The notes under the pieces were generated by a model. That model was not told the DNA's origin. It saw only the letters and a list, made by a program, of their open reading frames with translations, and did not search any database. DNA of 64,000 nucleotides from Vibrio hippocampi (GTDB lineage Bacteria > Pseudomonadota > Gammaproteobacteria > Enterobacterales > Vibrionaceae): positions 1,178,001 to 1,242,000 of the forward strand of contig NZ_CAKLCM010000002.1 of NCBI RefSeq assembly GCF_921292975.1, in the 5' to 3' direction. Shown in pieces: positions 60,054 through 64,000 of the stretch (positions within the stretch are counted from its first letter, which is position 1; each line of letters starts with the position of its first letter). The position numbers and the translations under genes are program-made.

Positions 60054-60506
60054 ATGAAGATTTTATCCAAAAAGTACCTTGTCCCTGTTGTTGCATCAGT
60101 ATTACTCGCGGCTTGCAGCCAAAGCGATAATAAAGCGTCAAACGCGACGGTTACTGCTCAAGATCTACAGCACCACAACTGGAATTTAGTGAAGATTGAT
60201 GGTGAAGCGATTCAACTAAAGAATAAAGAACAAGCACCTCGCCTTGAGATTGGCGAAAAGATGATGGCCAACGGTAACGCCGGCTGTAATAACTTCTTTG
60301 GTCAAGGTGAGCTCGAAAAAGGTAAATTCCGAATCGAGAAAATGGGTATGACGATGAAGATGTGTTTGGATGCAAATATGGATGTCGAACAAGCCATGTC
60401 ACAAACCCTATCAGACTGGAGTGACATCACGGTCACTAAGCAAGGACTTGAGCTCAAAGGAGCAGCTCATACCTTGACGTTTGAACTCAAAGATTGGGTT
60501 AATTAA
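60054..60506 (+). CDS. META-domain lipoprotein (HslJ-like)
   Basis: A 150-residue lipoprotein with lipobox LLAACS (~18-22). The META domain follows: HHNWNLVKIDGEAI (~40), NGNAGCNNFFGQ (~77) and RIEKMGMTMKMCL (~95). HslJ-like proteins are heat-shock or novobiocin-resistance-related envelope proteins. TCGGAG lies upstream of the ATG. A strong terminator follows. Confidence 0.87.
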   Translation: MKILSKKYLVPVVASVLLAACSQSDNKASNATVTAQDLQHHNWNLVKIDGEAIQLKNKEQAPRLEIGEKMMANGNAGCNNFFGQGELEKGKFRIEKMGMTMKMCLDANMDVEQAMSQTLSDWSDITVTKQGLELKGAAHTLTFELKDWVN

Positions 60507-60523
60507 TCTCTCAGTCTCGCTAG

Positions 60524-60561
60524 GCGATGACTGCCCTATTCATTGGCAGTCATCGCTTTTT
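60524..60561 (+). terminator. Terminator of the HslJ-like gene
   Basis: Stem GCGATGACTGCC / GGCAGTCATCGC followed by TTTTT. Confidence 0.85.
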
Positions 60562-60600
60562 ATTCCGCAGTCATGAAAACCTGCACCACAAAAACACACA

Positions 60601-61554
60601 CTACGAAAACAGCATCACTTTTAATGCTGCCTCGCTATCCACATCGTTAAATTCCGCTGGATTCTCTAAACGACGAACAAACGTCAGTTGTGGCGCTTCC
60701 TGTTGCATGCTCTCAATCAAAAACTCTGAGGTCACTGCTGGAGAGTTGACACAAGCCATAACATCGCCACCAGCAGCCATCAACTCATCTAAACGTCTTA
60801 AAATTTTCTTATAGTCTTTGGTTAACGCGAAGCTGCCTTTCTGAAAAGAAGGGGGATCGATGATCACCATGTCATACGGACCATATTTCTTAATTTTACC
60901 CCAAGACTTAAAGATATCATGGGCAAGAAACGTCACTTGCGAAAGATCATGACCGTTGAGCCTATGGTTATCGCGCCCCTTATTTAAGGATGATCTTGCC
61001 ATATCAACATTCACCACGTGCTCGGCTCCGCCCTCAATGGCAGCAACAGAAAAACCGCAAGTATACGCAAACAGATTTAAGATTCGCTTACCTTTCGCCT
61101 GTTGCTTTACCCACTCTCTACCCAAGCGCATATCAAGGAACAGACCAAAGTTTTGATTGCGACCGATATCGAGTTGATATTGGCAGCCTAGTTCCGTCAC
61201 CACGGGACGATGTTCAAACTCGCCAAAGACCACTTCCGTTGGCGCACCTTGAGCGTAACGATGTTGAATTGCCACCGCTTTGCCTTGTTTCTCCAACCAC
61301 AGCTCGCTTTGTGTAATGGCAAGTAACCCGCTGGCGAGTTGCTGCAAAAAGGCGTCATCGACCTCTTTAAACACATTCACTATCAACTGTCGATCGACCC
61401 AATCACAAGTCAGTTGCTCCAAACCGGGCCAACACTTTCCCCTACCGTGAAACAATCTACGAATTTCACCCTCCACTAACGCTAATTGGCGGGTTACCTG
61501 AGTAAAAAAAGTAGGCAGTGCATTCATATCCATTGTGTTTACTTCTTCGGCCAT
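60601..61554 (-). CDS. Class I SAM-dependent methyltransferase (RlmI-like)
   Basis: A 317-residue methyltransferase. The SAM motif is ILNLFAYTCGFSVAAIEGGA (~152), with VVNVDMARSSLNKGRDN next and the catalytic-loop NPP-like VIIDPPSFQKGSF (~228). The pattern is that of the RlmI/RlmK/YccW family that methylates 23S rRNA, but the N-terminal PUA-like region is unusual, so the exact target is not certain. The ATG at 61554 with GGGAG before it is preferred to a TTG at 61566; it overlaps the pseudouridine synthase by 16 nt. Confidence 0.8.
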   Translation of the reverse strand: MAEEVNTMDMNALPTFFTQVTRQLALVEGEIRRLFHGRGKCWPGLEQLTCDWVDRQLIVNVFKEVDDAFLQQLASGLLAITQSELWLEKQGKAVAIQHRYAQGAPTEVVFGEFEHRPVVTELGCQYQLDIGRNQNFGLFLDMRLGREWVKQQAKGKRILNLFAYTCGFSVAAIEGGAEHVVNVDMARSSLNKGRDNHRLNGHDLSQVTFLAHDIFKSWGKIKKYGPYDMVIIDPPSFQKGSFALTKDYKKILRRLDELMAAGGDVMACVNSPAVTSEFLIESMQQEAPQLTFVRRLENPAEFNDVDSEAALKVMLFS

Positions 61555-62228
61555 GATAACTCCCAAGGCTTAGACCATTGTTCAATCGCAGATGAGGTTT
61601 CCATTTGATTCCACGCTTGCCCCATTTCGGACTTCGCTCTTGGATCAGAGACAAACTGATATTCTTTATCGCCTAAACGGAAACGCAGTGCAAAAGCGTG
61701 CAGATAACCTCTATCTGATTGGCTCGTGCTGTGATAAATAGGGTCACCAATGATAGCTGAACCCACCGACTTTAACGCCACACGAATTTGATGGGTTTTG
61801 CCTGATAGAGGGCGACATAAAAACAGACGAACGCCGGGTTGCGTCGCTTGAGAAACAAACTGCGTTATGGCAGGGTTTTTCATTGTTGGCGTCAGTTTCC
61901 ACGCAGAACGTCTTGAACGTTCCATATCCCCCTTGATGGTGCCCTGCTTTTTTTTCGGCTTTTTATCCGCCAAAGCAAGATAATATTTGTCCATTTTTCG
62001 CTCGGCAAATAGCTCAGCGAATTCGCGGGCGACCTCACTCGACTTAGCCAAAATCAATAAACCTGAGGTCATTTTGTCTAGTCGATGAACCAAAAACAGT
62101 TGCGACAATCCAAGTGAGCGTGCCACCTCTGCGACGAGCATCGTCTCACCCTCATCTTTATGAACGCTAACGTTGGGCTGTTTGTCAATAACAACAAACT
62201 GGTCATTTTCAAAATGTATTGTGAACAT
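61539..62228 (-). CDS. RluA-family pseudouridine synthase
   Basis: A 229-residue enzyme of the RluA family, converting uridine to pseudouridine in rRNA or tRNA. The catalytic motif is FLVHRLDKMTSGLLILA (~45), with the conserved Asp in HRLD, and the C-terminal HQIRVALKSVGSAIIGDPIY (~147) closes the domain. Short, without an S4 domain. Which RNA position it modifies is not shown. Overlapping with the methyltransferase gene suggests both act on the same RNA. Confidence 0.87.
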   Translation of the reverse strand: MFTIHFENDQFVVIDKQPNVSVHKDEGETMLVAEVARSLGLSQLFLVHRLDKMTSGLLILAKSSEVAREFAELFAERKMDKYYLALADKKPKKKQGTIKGDMERSRRSAWKLTPTMKNPAITQFVSQATQPGVRLFLCRPLSGKTHQIRVALKSVGSAIIGDPIYHSTSQSDRGYLHAFALRFRLGDKEYQFVSDPRAKSEMGQAWNQMETSSAIEQWSKPWELSWPKK

Positions 62229-62336
62229 AAATACAGGCTAAAGAGTAAAATTGTTTTGGATAATACACAAAACACCCTTCACTATCAGCTTTTTGCTGCA
62301 ACAATTGATATTGTCGGTTTAAAATAAACCCTATAT

Positions 62337-62370
62337 AACCAAGTAACCTCAAGATGCGAGGTTCAGCGCG
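62337..62370. repeat. Dispersed Vibrio palindrome, copy 5
   Basis: ACCAAGTAACCTCAAGATGC and GAGGTTCAGCG: the arm plus the conserved core; the second arm is lost. In the 260-base gene-free leader of the cardiolipin synthase gene, which shows nothing else of note. Confidence 0.6.
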
Positions 62371-62488
62371 ATTCACTTTGGCTCAATTCACTTTAGTGCC
62401 AAGAACATTAATAAAGCGATAGATTGGAGCGTCAACGGCTAAAGCCTGCACAATACCAACGCGCTCGTGACTATTTATTTGAGGTTGA

Positions 62489-63943
62489 ATGGACAAGGTC
62501 TACCACTTTTTTACCCTTGCTATGATTGGACTCTACTGGCTATTGGTCGCTGGTGTTACTTTCCGAGTTGTACTCAAGCGCCGCGCCGTCAGCGTTTCAC
62601 TGGCGTGGTTAATGGTGATTTATATCATTCCTATTGTTGGTGTGGTGTGTTACTTCTTATTTGGCGAGCTTAACCTCGGTCGCAAACGTGCCGAACGCGC
62701 CAAAATGATGTTCAACCCTTTTGGTGAATGGTTCTACCTGCTCAACAATTGCAATGCTCATAAACGTGATGGACTTGGAACCCATATTTCAAAGATCGAT
62801 AGACTGTGTAACAACCGTATGGGGATTCCCGCCTTGGTTGGCAATGAGTTGCAGCTCCACACCACGCCTCAAGAAAGCTTGTTATCCGTGATCAATGATA
62901 TTAAGCAGGCGAAGCACAGCATTCGCATGGTGTTTTATATCTGGCACCCCGGCGGGTTGGCAGACTCGGTTGCAGCGGCACTGATTCAAGCCCGCAAACG
63001 AGACGTGCAGGTTAAGGTGCTATTGGACTCCGCTGGCAGCGTGACTTTTTTCCGCAGTCACTGGGCTAAGATGATGCGTGATGCGGGTATCGAGTTGGTC
63101 GAAGGGTTGGAAGTGTCACCTTGGCGTTTATTCTTACGCCGACTCGATCTGCGCCAACACCGAAAAATCGTCGTTATTGATGATGAAGTTGCCTACACCG
63201 GCTCAATGAATATGGTCGACCCTGCTTACTTCAAGCAAAACTCTGGTGTGGGTCAATGGATTGATATCATGGTGCGTGTGGAAGGACCCACCGTTAATGT
63301 GCTTTCCGCAATCCATGGTTGGGATTGGGAAGTCGAGACTGGAGATCGACAATTGCCCGCATTACCTGAATGCGATATCAACATTCCCGATGACTCCAAA
63401 CCTATTCAAGTCGTTCCTTCTGGACCCGGTATGCCAGATCAACTGATTGGTCAGGTGTTAAAGTTAGCCATGCATCAAGCAGAGCAGTCGGTTCGCATAA
63501 CCACGCCCTACTTTGTGCCCAGTGCCGACCTACTCGATACCATTAAAACCACCGCTCAGCGCGGCGTCAAAGTGGACTTAATCATCCCAAAACACAATGA
63601 CTCTTTGATGGTGCAATGGGCTTCTCGAGCTTTCTATTCCGATCTGCTTTCATGTGGTGTCAATATCTACGAGTTTGATGGCGGCTTGCTACACACAAAA
63701 TCCGTTGTGATCGATAATCTGTTTTGCTTAGTCGGTACCGTCAATATGGACATGCGCAGCCTATGGCTCAACTTTGAAGTGACCCTTGCGGTGGAAGATC
63801 CCAGTTTCACCTATCAAATGTATCAATTACAGACCGAGTATATCGAGCAGTCTGAACTGCTTAGCCACAACCAGTGGGAGAAGAGAAGTCTTTATCACCG
63901 ATTCTTCGAGCGTGTGTTCTATCTGTTTAATCCGCTGCTCTGA
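62489..63943 (+). CDS. cls: Cardiolipin synthase ClsA
   Basis: A 484-residue phospholipase-D-type enzyme making cardiolipin from two phosphatidylglycerols at the inner membrane. Two N-terminal helices (~5-65) are followed by two HKD motifs, HRKIVVIDDEVAYTGSMN (~230) and HTKSVVIDNLFCLVGTVN (~402). KMMRDAGIELVEGLEV and RQHRKIVVIDD are typical of ClsA. Length normal (~485). GAGG lies 5 bases before the ATG. Confidence 0.92.
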   Translation: MDKVYHFFTLAMIGLYWLLVAGVTFRVVLKRRAVSVSLAWLMVIYIIPIVGVVCYFLFGELNLGRKRAERAKMMFNPFGEWFYLLNNCNAHKRDGLGTHISKIDRLCNNRMGIPALVGNELQLHTTPQESLLSVINDIKQAKHSIRMVFYIWHPGGLADSVAAALIQARKRDVQVKVLLDSAGSVTFFRSHWAKMMRDAGIELVEGLEVSPWRLFLRRLDLRQHRKIVVIDDEVAYTGSMNMVDPAYFKQNSGVGQWIDIMVRVEGPTVNVLSAIHGWDWEVETGDRQLPALPECDINIPDDSKPIQVVPSGPGMPDQLIGQVLKLAMHQAEQSVRITTPYFVPSADLLDTIKTTAQRGVKVDLIIPKHNDSLMVQWASRAFYSDLLSCGVNIYEFDGGLLHTKSVVIDNLFCLVGTVNMDMRSLWLNFEVTLAVEDPSFTYQMYQLQTEYIEQSELLSHNQWEKRSLYHRFFERVFYLFNPLL

Positions 63944-64000
63944 CCTCCGTACCCCTATGACGAGCGGTTGCGCGAGATTTACTTGCAACCCTTTTAGCAT

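Noticed and set aside
1..64000. CRISPR arrays, tRNA or rRNA genes, prophage
   Set aside because: No regularly spaced repeats of the right length, no cloverleaf-like sequence and no structural phage genes were seen on reading.

Overview
The window reads as a chromosomal segment of a marine gammaproteobacterium, almost certainly a Vibrio. The grounds are the focA, tyrR, cob and btuCD genes, an RpoS-like second sigma factor, two NorM/DinF-type MATE pumps, DUF2947 and DUF1289 proteins, and integron attC sites whose minus strand reads like a Vibrio DUF3265-type peptide. No rRNA, tRNA, CRISPR array or prophage was seen. Most of the sequence is ordinary core genome. The one clearly accessory patch is at about 24995-28500.

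Layout. 1-4165: the start of a purine permease (minus), a NorM-like pump and an unrecognised exported protein. 4643-9905: a minus-strand operon of a diheme cytochrome c peroxidase, a full hybrid histidine kinase and a second, frameshifted and degenerate hybrid sensor. 10198-13610: a TM2-like protein, FocA, a peroxiredoxin and a DinF-like MATE. 13613-18644: a NikABCDE-type ABC importer with a Fur-like box. 19073-24975: a small Cys-rich protein and a 10-TM metal exporter, each behind a Fur-like box, then a lipoprotein hydrolase, a sugar dehydrogenase, a 64-aa protein behind two tandem LexA boxes, a PanE-like reductase and a glutaredoxin. 24995-28500: a relic integron. 28618-37214: a MazG-like hydrolase, btuDC, astE, pepF-like and cobC-U-S-T. 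37446-43382: a Cys-rich small protein, a split RpoS-like sigma factor, a short-chain reductase, and an anion transporter followed by a cNMP-domain kinase and its regulator. 43840-47269: a TctCBA-type carboxylate transporter. 47373-53909: DUF2947, RimJ-like, TyrR, an EamA transporter, catalase and a HAD phosphatase. 54100-63943: psuG-psuK, a fatty-acid desaturase, a CheC-REC/GGDEF pair, DUF1289, an HslJ-like lipoprotein, an rRNA-type methyltransferase, a pseudouridine synthase and cardiolipin synthase.

The most unusual region is 25584-28500. Three gene cassettes (GNAT, SAM methyltransferase, dual-specificity phosphatase) lie on the minus strand. Each cassette has a 7-bp start core that is the exact reverse complement of the first core of its own attC (TCATAAC/GTTATGA, AGTTAAC/GTTAACT, ACCTAAC/GTTAGGT), which is the signature of integron insertion. 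Two 487-bp direct repeats each supply an attI-like junction and, pointing the opposite way, the first 13 codons of what resembles an integron integrase. A 129-bp MITE-like element bounded by AGGGACAGG/CCTGTCCCT interrupts that reading frame in both copies. A longer member of the same element family sits beside an IS110-type transposase remnant that cuts the last attC.

Other points worth following: the split sigma factor and the split hybrid kinase both look like losses of one A in an A-run. Two ABC/TTT operons carry an intercistronic terminator directly after the binding-protein gene. A palindrome family containing CCCAAGTTACCTC recurs between genes, and at least nine intergenic spots carry short imperfect tandem repeats of 8-19 bp.
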